Notes under the pieces: generated by a model
What the model was told of the DNA's origin: nothing
The model's input: the letters and a program-made list of their open reading frames with translations, nothing else
The model's database searches: none
From: Nocardioides humi
Lineage (GTDB): Bacteria; Actinomycetota; Actinomycetes; Propionibacteriales; Nocardioidaceae
Assembly (NCBI RefSeq): GCF_006494775.1
Contig: NZ_CP041146.1
Location: 4,650,001 to 4,714,000, forward strand
Length of the DNA stretch: 64,000 nucleotides
Reading direction: 5' to 3'
Shown here: positions 26,062-34,543 of the stretch, piece by piece
Layout of the letters: each line of letters starts with the position of its first letter
Position numbering within the stretch: position 1 is the first letter of the stretch
Translations under genes and position numbers: made by a program

Positions 26062-27817
26062 GGAGTTCAGCAACAGCCTGCTGGTCAAGGTGGACGGCAC
26101 CCCGCTGCCGGACGACGTCGCGACCCAGCTGGTGTCCGGGAGCATCGACGACAGCACCCGCGTGCCCGACCTGTTCGTGCTGCGCTTCACCGACCCGGGC
26201 GGCACGGTGCTCGCGAAGGCCGGCTTCGACATCGGCGCGCAGGTGGAGCTCGGCCTCCAGAGCACCGCACCCGGCGGCCCCGAGCCGCTGCTGGTCGGAG
26301 AGGTCACCGCGCTCGAGGCCGAGGTCGGCGAGGGCGGCGTGCACACCGTCGTCCGCGGCCTGGACCTGGCGCACCGCCTCTACCGCGGCACCCGGGTCAA
26401 GGCCTACGTCAACATGGCCGCGTCCGACATCGTCGCCGAGGTCGCCCGCCGGGTCGGGCTGCCCGTGGTCGTGGACGCCACGCCCGCGATGCTCGACCAC
26501 ACGACGCAGGCGGGGGAGAGCGACTGGGACTTCCTGTCCCGGCTGGCGGCCCAGCACGACCGCCTGCTCACCGTCAGCGACGGCCGGCTGCACTTCGTAC
26601 GACGCCCGGCCGCCGCCGAGGCGCCCACCTCCACCGACGCGCGATCCGAGCCGCTGGTCCTCGAGCAGGGGGTCAACCTCGTCCAGCTGCGTGCCACGAT
26701 CACCGCCTCCGGGCAGGTCCCGGCCGTGCAGGTGCGGGGCTGGGACCCCGCCCAGCAGCAGCCGGTCGTGGCCGACGCCGAGTGCCGCACCGACAGTGCC
26801 CGGCCCGACGGCGGCACCTCGCCGCGCCAGGTCGCGGAGCGGTTCACGTCGCCGCCGTACGTCTCCGGCGACCCGCGACTCAGCGACACCGAGATCGCCC
26901 GGGCCAGCGCCGCGTCCCTGGCCGACCACGTCGCCGGCGGGTTCGCGGAGGTCGAGGGCGTGGCCCGCGGCAACCCCGCCCTGCGCGCCGGGTCGGCGAT
27001 CAAGCTCGCCGGTGTCGGCGACCCGTTCGCGGGCCGCTACGTGCTCACCTCGACCCGGCACGAGTTCAGCCCCGCCGTCGGCTACCGGACCCAGTTCGTC
27101 GCGTCGAACACCTCCGACCGGTCGCTGTACGCCGCCACCGGCGCCGCGACCGGACCGGACGCCGGGACCGTCGGGGTGAGTCCGGCGGTGGTCACCAGCG
27201 TCCAGGACCCCGAGGACCTGGGCCGGGTCAAGATCAAGGTCCCGTGGCTCTCCGACGACTACGAGTCCGGCTGGGCCCGGACCCTGCAGCTCGGCGCCGG
27301 CGACGAGCGCGGGCTGACGATCCTGCCCGAGGTGGGCGACGAGGTGCTGGTCGCGTACGCCGCCGGCGACCTCGGGCACCCGTACGTGCTGGGCGGTGTG
27401 TTCAACGGCCGGGACCGCCCCCGGCCCGGCTGGGGCGAGCACGTCGACGGCGGCTCCGGCGCGGTCAGCCGCCGCGCCTGGGTGTCGCGGACCGGGATGG
27501 AGGTCGCGTTCGTGGAGCGCAGCGGCGCGGAGTCACTGGAGATCACCACCAACGGCGGCGCGCAGAAGGTGGTCCTGCAGCAGAGCGCGAAGGGCATCGA
27601 GATCGTCTCCGAGGGCCCGGTCGACGTCACCGCCCGGCAGAACGCCACCGTGCGGGCCCAGGGCGACGTCGCCGTCGAGGCGCAGGGCAACGCCGGGGTG
27701 AAGGGCACCCGGGTCGAGGTCACCAGCAGCGCGGGGCTCAAGCTCAGCGGCGCGACGGTCGACGTCGAGGCGTCCGGGCCGCTGACCCTCAAGGGCGCGA
27801 TCGTGAGGATCAACTGA
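26048..27817 (+). CDS. VgrG-like spike/hub protein (Afp8/Pvc8-like)
   Basis: 589 residues from a GTG (VPHGEEFSNSLLVKVDGTPLPDDVATQLVSG). The N-terminal hub region resembles late-control gene D of phage P2 ('SDIVAEVARRVGLPVVVDATPAMLDHTTQAGESDWDFLSRLAAQHDR'). The gp5-like OB domain follows ('VVTSVQDPEDLGRVKIKVPWLSDDYESGWARTLQLGAGDERGLTILPEVGDEVLVAYAAGD'), and a beta-helical needle ends the chain. It is the trimeric spike that carries the PAAR tip encoded by the next gene, which overlaps by one base. Confidence 0.95.
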   Translation: MPHGEEFSNSLLVKVDGTPLPDDVATQLVSGSIDDSTRVPDLFVLRFTDPGGTVLAKAGFDIGAQVELGLQSTAPGGPEPLLVGEVTALEAEVGEGGVHTVVRGLDLAHRLYRGTRVKAYVNMAASDIVAEVARRVGLPVVVDATPAMLDHTTQAGESDWDFLSRLAAQHDRLLTVSDGRLHFVRRPAAAEAPTSTDARSEPLVLEQGVNLVQLRATITASGQVPAVQVRGWDPAQQQPVVADAECRTDSARPDGGTSPRQVAERFTSPPYVSGDPRLSDTEIARASAASLADHVAGGFAEVEGVARGNPALRAGSAIKLAGVGDPFAGRYVLTSTRHEFSPAVGYRTQFVASNTSDRSLYAATGAATGPDAGTVGVSPAVVTSVQDPEDLGRVKIKVPWLSDDYESGWARTLQLGAGDERGLTILPEVGDEVLVAYAAGDLGHPYVLGGVFNGRDRPRPGWGEHVDGGSGAVSRRAWVSRTGMEVAFVERSGAESLEITTNGGAQKVVLQQSAKGIEIVSEGPVDVTARQNATVRAQGDVAVEAQGNAGVKGTRVEVTSSAGLKLSGATVDVEASGPLTLKGAIVRIN

Positions 27818-28104
27818 TGCCCGCGGCGGCCCGGGTCGGCGACGCGACGGGGCACCCCGGCGTGCTGACCGGTCCCGGCGCGCCGACGGTGCTGATCGGC
27901 GGCCTGCCCGCCGCCGTGGTCGGTGACCTGCACACCTGCTCGTTCCCGCCGCCCGCCGGACCGCACCCGCCGTCCCCGATCGTCCCGCCGGGCTGCCCGA
28001 CCGTCCTCATCGGCGGCAAGCCGGCCGCGCGGGTCGGCGACCTCAGCGGCTGCGGTGCGCCGATCCTGCCGCCGGGCTGCCCGACCGTGCTGATCGGAGG
28101 CTGA
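27817..28104 (+). CDS. PAAR-repeat spike tip protein
   Basis: 95 residues. 'PAAARVGDATGHPGVLTGPGAPTVLIGGLPAAVVGDLHTC' and 'GCPTVLIGGKPAARVGDLSGCGAPILPPGCPTVLIGG' are PAAR repeats, with a Cys/His set suited to bind the metal at the cone apex. ATG overlaps the VgrG stop by one base. It sharpens the spike for membrane penetration. Confidence 0.95.
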   Translation: MPAAARVGDATGHPGVLTGPGAPTVLIGGLPAAVVGDLHTCSFPPPAGPHPPSPIVPPGCPTVLIGGKPAARVGDLSGCGAPILPPGCPTVLIGG

Positions 28105-28105
28105 G

Positions 28106-28509
28106 ATGGGCGCGGAGTTCGTCGGGGCCGGCTGGTCCTTCCCCCTGCGCACCGACGCCACCGGCCGGGTGGCACTGGTCAACGGCGCCGAGGAGATCGA
28201 GGAGAGCATCCGGCTGATCCTGATGACGGCGCCGGGGGAGCGGCCGATGCGGCCCGAGTTCGGGTGCGCCGTCCACGACTTCGTCTTCGCCCCGGCCGAC
28301 GCCGCCACCGCCGGCGACATCGCGTACGCCGTCCGGGTGGCGCTCAACCGCTGGGAGCCGCGGATCGAGCTGGGCGACGTCGTCGTCCGGTTCGACGCCG
28401 TCGACCGCGGGGTGCTCTACGTCGACATCGGCTACTCGCTGCGCGGCGTCAACGACCCCGCAACCTCGTCTTCCCGTTCTACGTGATCCCGGCCGAGGAG
28501 AACGCATGA
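28106..28509 (+). CDS. gp25-like baseplate wedge protein (frameshift near 28456)
   Basis: Starts MGAEFVGAGWSFPLRTDATGRVALVNGAEEIEESIRLILMTAPGERPMRPEFGC, the GPW/gp25 family signature. The frame breaks after 'GYSLRGVNDP' at a C4 run (28456-28459). Restoring one C gives '...RNLVFPFYVIPAEENA' and a stop at 28509. The next gene's ATG (28506) then overlaps the stop in the ATGA arrangement usual in this operon. gp25 forms the inner baseplate ring that starts sheath assembly. Confidence 0.88.
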
Positions 28510-30462
28510 CCCTGCCCGCCCCCACCTCGACGACCGCCGCTTCCAGGATCTCGTCGACGACGCGAAGCGGCTGGTCCAGCAGCGCTGCCCGGAGTGGACC
28601 GACCACAACGTGTCCGATCCCGGCGTGACGCTGATCGAGACCTTCGCGTTCATCACCGACGAGCTGCTCTACCGGCTCAACCGGGTGCCGGACCGGCTCT
28701 ACGTCACCTTCCTCGACCTGCTCGGGGTCACCCTCTACCCGCCGACGCCGGCGCGCGTCGACGTCACCGCCTGGCTGGGCGCGGCCGCCAAGGAGCCGAT
28801 CGTCCTCCCCGCCGGCGCCGAGGTGGCCACGGTGCGCACCGCCCAGGAGAGCGCCGTCGTCTTCGCCACGACGACGGCGCTCACCCTCCCGCCGCGCCGC
28901 CTCGCCCACGTGGTCACCCACCCCGTCGGCGGCGAGCCGGAGCGTCGCGACGACGAGCTCAGCCTCGGCACGGAGTTCCCGTGCTTCAGCGAGCAGCCGG
29001 CGTACGACGACGCCCTCTACCTCGGCATCGACGACGCCGCGCCCTCGTGCGCCATCGGGCTGCGGTTCACCGCGCACCTGCAGGGCGTCGGCGTGGACCC
29101 GACCCGGCCGCCGCTGGTCTGGGAGGCGTGGACCGGCACCGGGTGGACCGGCTGCGACGTCGACCACGACACCACCGGCGGGCTGAACCGGCCCGGCGAC
29201 GTCGTCGTGCACGTCCCCCCGACGCACGTGCCGTCGGTCGTGGCGCAGGTCCGCGCCGGGTGGCTGCGGTGCCGGGTGGTGGCGCCCGCCGAGGGCTACC
29301 CGTTCTACAGCGCCACTCCGACGGTCACCGAGGCGTCGGCGTACACGATCGGCGGGACGGTCACCGCGATCCACGCGGAGACGGTGACCGACGAGGTGCT
29401 CGGGCTGTCGGAGGGCGTGCCGGGGCAGGTCTTCACGCTCACCCGGGGGCCGGTCGTCTCCGACGGCGAGCCGTTCGTGGTCGAGGTCGCGGCCGGATCC
29501 GGGTGGGACACCTGGCACGAGGTCGCGACCTTCGCCGACTGCGACGCCGACGCCCGCGTGGTGCGTCTGGACCGCGCGACCGGCGAGGTGCAGCTCGGCC
29601 CGGCGGTGCGGGAGGCCGACGGCTCGCTGCGGCAGTACGGCGCGGTGCCGCCCAAGGGCGCGCCGCTGCGGGTCCTCGCCTACCGGATCGGCGGCGGTCC
29701 TGCCGGCAACGTCGCCGCCGGCGCGATCCGGATCCTGCGGACCACCGTGCCCGGCGTCGACCGGGTCGAGAACCGGCGCGCGGCGGTCGGCGGGGTGGCG
29801 CCGGAGACCGTCGAGGAGGCCAAGCTGCGCGGGCCGCTCGCGCTGCGCACCCGCGACCGGGCCGTCACCTGCGAGGACTACGAGCAGCTCGCTCGTGTCG
29901 CCGCCCCCAGATCGCCCGGGTGAAGGCCATGCCCGCCGGGAGCGGCGGGGCCGCGGCCGACGGCACGGTGCGCGTGCTCGTCGTACCCGCCGCCTCGGCC
30001 GACGCCGAGGGCCGGCTCCGGTTCGAGGACCTGGTGCCGACGACGGAGACCCTGCAGGCGGTCACCGGGTTCATCGACGAGCGCCGCACGGTCGGCGCGC
30101 GGGTGGTCGTGGAGCCGCCGTTCTACCAGGGGGTGACCGTCGTGACGACGCTGGTCGCGCGGCCGCGGACCTCGTCCGAGCAGCTCGAGCTGGCCGCCCG
30201 GATCGCGCTCAACCGCTACTTCGACCCCCTCACCGGCGGCGTCGACGGCACCGGCTGGCCGTTCGGACGACCGGTCCAGGCCGGGGAGGTGTACGCCGTC
30301 CTGCAGCAGCTGCCCGGCACCGAGCTGGTCGAGGAGGTGCTGATCTTCGGCGCCGACCCGATCACCGGCAAGCGCGGCGAGCCGGTCCAGCGCATCGACC
30401 TGGACCGGTTCGCGCTGGCGTTCTCCTTCGACCACCGGGTGCGGGTGGTGCGCGGTGGCTGA
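28506..30462 (+). CDS. Baseplate J-like protein (Afp11-like) with two apparent frameshifts
   Basis: About 652 residues after correction. MTLPAP is followed by a C5 run (28518-28522), where one missing C restores 'LDDRRFQDLVDDAKRLVQQRCPEWTDHNVSDPGVTLIETFAFITDELLYRLNRVPDRLYVTFLDLLGV', the standard opening of this baseplate family. The frame holds to 'EDYEQLARVAAP', breaks at a second C5 run (about 29907-29911) and continues as 'QIARVKAMPAGS' to 'FSFDHRVRVVRGG'. Both breaks are single-base losses. The protein forms the baseplate wedge with the I-like protein, whose GTG overlaps this stop by 8 bp. Confidence 0.88.
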
Positions 30463-31051
30463 CCGGGACGCGGGGACGCCGAGCCGGCGGGGGCTGGTGC
30501 CGGGGCTGCTCAGCCCCGCGCCCGTCGCGACGCGCCTGCCGGGGGTGCTGCAGGACGACGACCTGATGGTCCGCTTCGTGTCCGCCTTCGACGACGCCTA
30601 CGCGCCGGTGCACGCCACGCTGGACTCGCTGGCGGCGTACTTCGACCCGTGGCTGGCTCCCGACGACTTCGTCGAGCTGCTCGCGGGCTGGGTCGGCGTC
30701 GAGCTCGACGACGCCTGGTCCTCGCCGGTCCGCCGCCGGATCATCGCCGACGCCGCCCTCCTGCACCGCCGGCGCGGCACGATCGGCGGGATCGTCGCCG
30801 CACTGACCCAGGCGCTCGGCGCGGCCGAGGTGACCGTCGGCGACTCCGGGTCGTGCGAGTGGTCGCAGCGGCCCGGTGGCGCGACGGCCGCCGACCCCGA
30901 GCCGCCCGCCGTGGCGGTGCGGATCGCGGTCACGGACCCCGACGAGGTCGACGTACGCCGGGTCGAGGCGCTGCTGGAGGCGGTGTGCCCCGCGCACGTG
31001 GCGCACCGGTACGAGGTCGTCGGCCTTCCCGGCGCCGGCGGTGCGTCGTGA
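30455..31051 (+). CDS. Baseplate I-like tail protein (Afp12-like)
   Basis: 198 residues from the GTG at 30455. 'GLLSPAPVATRLPGVLQDDDLMVRFVSAFDDAYAPVHATLDSLAAYFDPWLAPDDFVELLAGWVGVELDD... LLHRRRGTIGGIVAALTQALG' is the phage P2 gpI-like family found after J-like genes in eCIS operons. It overlaps the upstream gene by 8 bp and the downstream one by 4 bp (GTGA). Confidence 0.9.
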   Translation: MADRDAGTPSRRGLVPGLLSPAPVATRLPGVLQDDDLMVRFVSAFDDAYAPVHATLDSLAAYFDPWLAPDDFVELLAGWVGVELDDAWSSPVRRRIIADAALLHRRRGTIGGIVAALTQALGAAEVTVGDSGSCEWSQRPGGATAADPEPPAVAVRIAVTDPDEVDVRRVEALLEAVCPAHVAHRYEVVGLPGAGGAS

Positions 31052-32148
31052 GCCGGGCCTGCCCCGACTGCTCCGTGGCCCTCGAGGAGGGGGAGCGGTT
31101 CTGCGGGGAGTGCGGGGCGTACGTCGACTGGTCGGGCGAGCCGGGGGAGCCGGTGGTCGAGCCCGTCGCCGAGCCGGTGGTCGAGCCGGTCGCGGGGCCG
31201 CCGGCTCCTCCGCCCCCTCCTCCGCCACCCGACGCCACCTGGCAGCCGCCCCCGCCGCCACCGCCCGCGGCGCGCGCGCTCGTCGTACCCGTCTCCGACG
31301 GCGCGGTCCGGCCGCAGCAGCCCGCGCCGACCCGCCCGGGCGCGCCGGCACCGAAGCCGCGACGGCCGCGGCCGCCCGCCGACGACCCGATCAACCACGG
31401 TGACCTGGTCTGCGGCGACTGCGGCATCGGCAACAAGCCGACCCGCAAGTTCTGCCGCCGCTGCGGCCACGACCTGGTCGACGCCCAGGTCGCCCGGCTC
31501 GGCTGGTGGCGCCGTCTGCGCGCCTGGGCGAGACGCCGCCCGCGCGCCGCCGGCGCCCGCCCGCGCGCGCGGACCCGGCCGCGGCTGCGGGTGCCGGCCC
31601 GGCTGGTCGGCCTGGTCGGCGTACTCGCGATCCTCGGCATCGGCGGCTACGCCGTCCGCGGGCTCCTCTCCGACGGCTACGAGACGGTCCGTGACCGGGT
31701 CGGCGGGGTGGAGCAGGTGAACCCGACGGGGCTGAGCGCGAGCAGCCACCAGGACGGGCACGAGGCGCGGTTCGCCCGGGACGGCACGTCGAACCGCTAC
31801 TGGGCGCCCGCGAAGGCCGGGGACGGGCGCGGCGAGCGGCTGACCGCCGAGTTCGCCGAGCCGGTGCGGCTGGTCTACGTGCTCATCACGCCGGGCATCT
31901 CCGGCGAGGACGAGGAGCTCTTCCTCACCCAGGGCCGTCCCGCCGAGCTCAACGCGGTGGTGCGCCGCGGCGACGGGACCGTCGAGGTCAAGCGGCTGGA
32001 GCTGGAGGACGAGATCGGTCCCGCACGGCTCGGCCTCGGCGTCAGCGACGTCGTCGAGGTGACCTTCGAGATCCGCCGGGCCTATCCCGGCAGCGCGCCC
32101 GACAGCCGGACCGCCGTCGCGGAGGTGGAGTTCTACGCCCGCAAGTGA
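31048..32148 (+). CDS. Zinc-ribbon, Pro-rich, single-pass membrane protein with discoidin-like domain (CisA-like)
   Basis: 366 residues from the GTG at 31048. Order: zinc ribbon with CPDC...CGEC (about 5-25), Pro/Glu-rich linker, second zinc ribbon with CGDC...CRRC (about 118-142), Arg-rich stretch, transmembrane helix (about 180-203, 'LRVPARLVGLVGVLAILGIGGYAV'), then an extracellular F5/8 type C-like (NADase-type glycan-binding) domain ('SASSHQDGHEARFARDGTSNRYWAPAKAGDGRGERLTAEFAEPVRLVYVLITPG... VTFEIRRAYPG... VAEVEFYARK'). Last gene of the structural operon. As I recall, Streptomyces CisA, needed for membrane recruitment of the cytoplasmic CIS, has a similar layout; homology here is inferred from architecture and position. 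Confidence 0.8.
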   Translation: MSRACPDCSVALEEGERFCGECGAYVDWSGEPGEPVVEPVAEPVVEPVAGPPAPPPPPPPPDATWQPPPPPPPAARALVVPVSDGAVRPQQPAPTRPGAPAPKPRRPRPPADDPINHGDLVCGDCGIGNKPTRKFCRRCGHDLVDAQVARLGWWRRLRAWARRRPRAAGARPRARTRPRLRVPARLVGLVGVLAILGIGGYAVRGLLSDGYETVRDRVGGVEQVNPTGLSASSHQDGHEARFARDGTSNRYWAPAKAGDGRGERLTAEFAEPVRLVYVLITPGISGEDEELFLTQGRPAELNAVVRRGDGTVEVKRLELEDEIGPARLGLGVSDVVEVTFEIRRAYPGSAPDSRTAVAEVEFYARK

Positions 32149-32154
32149 GCGCGG

Positions 32155-33273
32155 TCAGCCGCCGAGCACGTCGGCGAGGTCGTACTTCGCCGGCTGCTCG
32201 AGCTGCTCGTACCCGCACGACTCCGGGTCGCGGTCCTCGCGCCACCGCTTGAAGTGGGCGGTGTGCCGGAAGCGGCGGCCCTCCATGGCGTCGTACTTGA
32301 CCTCGAGGACGCGCTCGGGTCGCAGCGGCGTGAAGGACAGGTCCTTGCCCTGGCTCCACCGGCTCTGCGTCCCCGGCTGGCGCCCCGGGTTGGCGACCAG
32401 GAACTCCTGCCAGCGGCCCCACGGGTGCTCGTCGATGGGGACGACGAGCGGCTGCAGCTCCTGCCACAGCTCGGCCCGGCGCTGCGCGGTGAAGCTGGCG
32501 CTGACCCCGATGTGCTGGAGCTCGCCGTCCTGGTACAGCCCCAGAAGCAGGCTCCCGATCAGTGGCTCCTCCGGCGTGCTCGTCTTGTGCTCGCGGTAGC
32601 CCGCCAGCACCACGTCCGCGGTCCGCTCGTGCTTGATCTTCAGCATGGTCCGGGCGTTCGGCGCGTACGGCGCGCTCAGCGGCTTCGCCACCACCCCGTC
32701 CAGGCCTGCCCCCTCGAACTGGTGGAACCACTCCTCGGCCACCGCCGGATCGGTGCTCGTCCGGGTCAGATGGCAGCGGCCCTGGCGCTCCAGCGGATCC
32801 GCCGCCAGATGCCCGAGCGCCTGCTCCAGGGCCGCCCGCCGCTCCGAGAACGCCCGGTCGACATACGACTCGTCGCCCAGCGCCAGCAGGTCGAACGCCA
32901 CGAAGTCCGCCGGCGTCTGCTCGGCCAGCATCTCGATCCGCGACGCCGCCGGATGGATCCGCTCCTGCAGCACCTCGAACTGCAGCCGCCCCTTCCCGTC
33001 CTGCCCCTCCAGCGCCACGAAGATCTCCCCGTCGAGCACGCACCGCTCCGGCAGCTCGGCCCGCATCGCCTCCACCAGCTCCGGGAAGTACCGCGTCAGC
33101 GGCTTGGTGTTGCGACTCGCCAGCTCCACCTCGTCGCCGTCGCGGAACACGATGCAGCGGAACCCGTCCCACTTGGGTTCTAGTTGTACGTAAGGGAGCA
33201 TTGCGAGTGCGTTGTCCAAGGTGGTGGTCTTCGCCAGCATCGGGCGGATGGGCGGCATCACTGGCAGGTCCAC
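32155..33273 (-). CDS. ligC: ATP-dependent DNA ligase, LigC type, 5' end supplied by an integrated element
   Basis: 372 residues. Motif I is EPKWDGFR (about residues 35-42), with the catalytic Lys of KWDG; later motifs 'LDGEIFV' , 'GLDGVVAKPL' and 'MLKIKHER' are present. LigC-type ligases act in short-patch excision and ribonucleotide repair in actinobacteria. The start is the GTG at 33273 (VDLPVMPPIRPMLAK). Codons from there to 33178 lie inside the mobile element that ends at the 13-bp repeat 33165-33177; codons below 33165 are chromosomal. The displaced original 5' end is at 47414-47536. The hybrid reads in frame, so function is likely kept. A TATGGT -10 element lies 6 bp before the GTG, suggesting leaderless transcription. 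Confidence 0.93.
   Translation of the reverse strand: MDLPVMPPIRPMLAKTTTLDNALAMLPYVQLEPKWDGFRCIVFRDGDEVELASRNTKPLTRYFPELVEAMRAELPERCVLDGEIFVALEGQDGKGRLQFEVLQERIHPAASRIEMLAEQTPADFVAFDLLALGDESYVDRAFSERRAALEQALGHLAADPLERQGRCHLTRTSTDPAVAEEWFHQFEGAGLDGVVAKPLSAPYAPNARTMLKIKHERTADVVLAGYREHKTSTPEEPLIGSLLLGLYQDGELQHIGVSASFTAQRRAELWQELQPLVVPIDEHPWGRWQEFLVANPGRQPGTQSRWSQGKDLSFTPLRPERVLEVKYDAMEGRRFRHTAHFKRWREDRDPESCGYEQLEQPAKYDLADVLGG
33165..33177 (+). other. attL core, CGTCCCACTTGGG
   Basis: Thirteen bases identical to 47422-47434. It encodes the PKWD(G) part of ligase motif I on the minus strand. Left of it is chromosomal ligase sequence; right of it is element DNA. Confidence 0.8.
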
Positions 33274-33279
33274 GAGATC

Positions 33280-33285
33280 ACCATA
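33280..33285 (-). promoter_or_regulatory. -10 element TATGGT of the element-supplied ligase promoter
   Basis: On the minus strand TATGGT is followed by six bases and then the GTG start at 33273. That spacing puts transcription start at the start codon. The original ligase remnant has the same arrangement (TAGTCT, 7 bp, GTG). Confidence 0.4.
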
Positions 33286-33327
33286 GATCGGACTGGGCCG
33301 GTGGCAGGTCTGCGCAAAGACGGTCGT

Positions 33328-34412
33328 TCAGCCGCGTAGTTGGGCGGCCAGGGGGCAGTCGAAGGGGTCACGTGCACGCAGGCCGACGTGATTGAGGTAG
33401 TCGACAACGATGCCGTAGGAGTGGAAGAGGCCGACCTCCATGTAGTCGATTCCTGTGCGCTCACAGTGGGACCGAACCAATGATCGTGCCTTCTTCAGGT
33501 TGCATCGCGGCATGCTCGGGAAGAGGTGGTGCTCGATCTGGTAGTTCAGGCCGCCCATGAGGAAGTCGGTGACGGGGTTGCCGCGGATGTTCCGGGAGAC
33601 CATGACCTGGCGGCGTAGGAAGTCCAGCTTCATCGTCGCCGGCACGATCGGCATGCCCTTGTGCGCGGGCGCGAAGGCCGCCCCGAGACAGACACCGAAC
33701 ACGGCCAGTTGGATCGCCAGGAACGCGGCAGCGATCCCGAGCGGCAAGAAGGCGACGAGGACCGCGACGTAGGTGGCCAGCCGGGCGAGGACCAGGACCA
33801 GTTCGAGGCGTCGCCAGGGAGCCGAGCTTGTTCGGTCCAGTCCTGCCTTGACGCTCTGCACGTGCAGGTTGACTCCTTCCAAGGTGAGCAGCGGGAAGAA
33901 GAGCCATCCCTGATGGCGGGCGAACCAGCCGGCGAGGCCGGTGCGGCTGGCGACGATGTCGGGCGTGAATGCGATCGCCCCGGGGCCGATGTCGGGGTCG
34001 ATGCCTTCCTGGTTGGGTGCTTGGTGGTGCTTGTTGTGCTTGGCTCGCCACCACGTGTAGCTGAGGCCGGCGAAGGCGCCGGCCAGGATGCGGGCGCTCC
34101 AGGCGTTCCAGGCGGGGGACCGGAAGATCTGTCGGTGCGCCGCGTCGTGGCCGAGGAAGCCGAACTGGGTCACGACGACTCCCAGTGCAGCGGCCAGCAG
34201 GAGCTGGAGCCAGGAGTCGCCCAGAAAAAAGAAGCCGACCCAGATCGCTGTGAAGGCCACCACTGCGTAGGCGATCTGGGTCCAGTAGAAGATGTAGCGG
34301 CGCTCCAGCAGTCCCGATTGGCGGATGGCCGAGGCGAGGTCTGTGTATCGGCTCGTGTGGAGGTCCGTGGGCGGGGGCGAACAGCTGCCGATACGGAGGG
34401 CATCTCGTTCAT
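33328..34412 (-). CDS. Fatty-acid (acyl-CoA) desaturase, frameshift near 34373
   Basis: About 361 residues after correction. All three His boxes are present: GHDAAH, KHNKHH and QIEHHLF; the Gln of the last box is typical of front-end and linoleoyl-type desaturases. Membrane helices flank the boxes. The coding stretch upstream of the first in-frame GTG (34263) still reads like the family ('YTDLASAIRQSGLLERRYIFYWTQIAYAVV'). It joins an ATG at 34412 (MNEMPSVSAAVRP) if one C is restored in the C5 run at 34373-34377. That ATG has an AAGG ribosome site and overlaps the previous small gene's stop (ATGA). It introduces double bonds into membrane fatty acids; cargo of the mobile element. Confidence 0.9.
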
Positions 34413-34543
34413 CCCTTCAGTCGTTTTCGGCGCGGGGTTTCCCGCGGGGCGTTGGCCGCGTCGGCGCGCTTGTCGGCGCGCTTCTGCTTCAACGACTTGC
34501 TGGACTTCTTGGACAGCTGCTGTCGTGGTGACTTGTCGTTCAT
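34409..34543 (-). CDS. Small Lys/Arg-rich protein coupled to the desaturase gene
   Basis: 44 residues: MNDKSPRQQLSKKSSKSLK followed by QKRADKRADAANAPRETPR and a basic end. ATG overlaps the glycosyltransferase stop by 4 bp, and its stop overlaps the desaturase ATG by 4 bp; a ribosome site (CCAGGAGCACC) precedes it. The tight packing and charge pattern (SKKSxKSLKxKRAxKRA) support a real gene. It could bind nucleic acid or acidic lipids; role unknown. Confidence 0.75.
   Translation of the reverse strand: MNDKSPRQQLSKKSSKSLKQKRADKRADAANAPRETPRRKRLKG

Noticed and set aside
28456..29911. Programmed ribosomal frameshifting in baseplate genes
   Set aside because: No slippery heptamer with a downstream pseudoknot is evident, homologs are single-frame, and the same kind of break occurs in otsA and the integrase gene.
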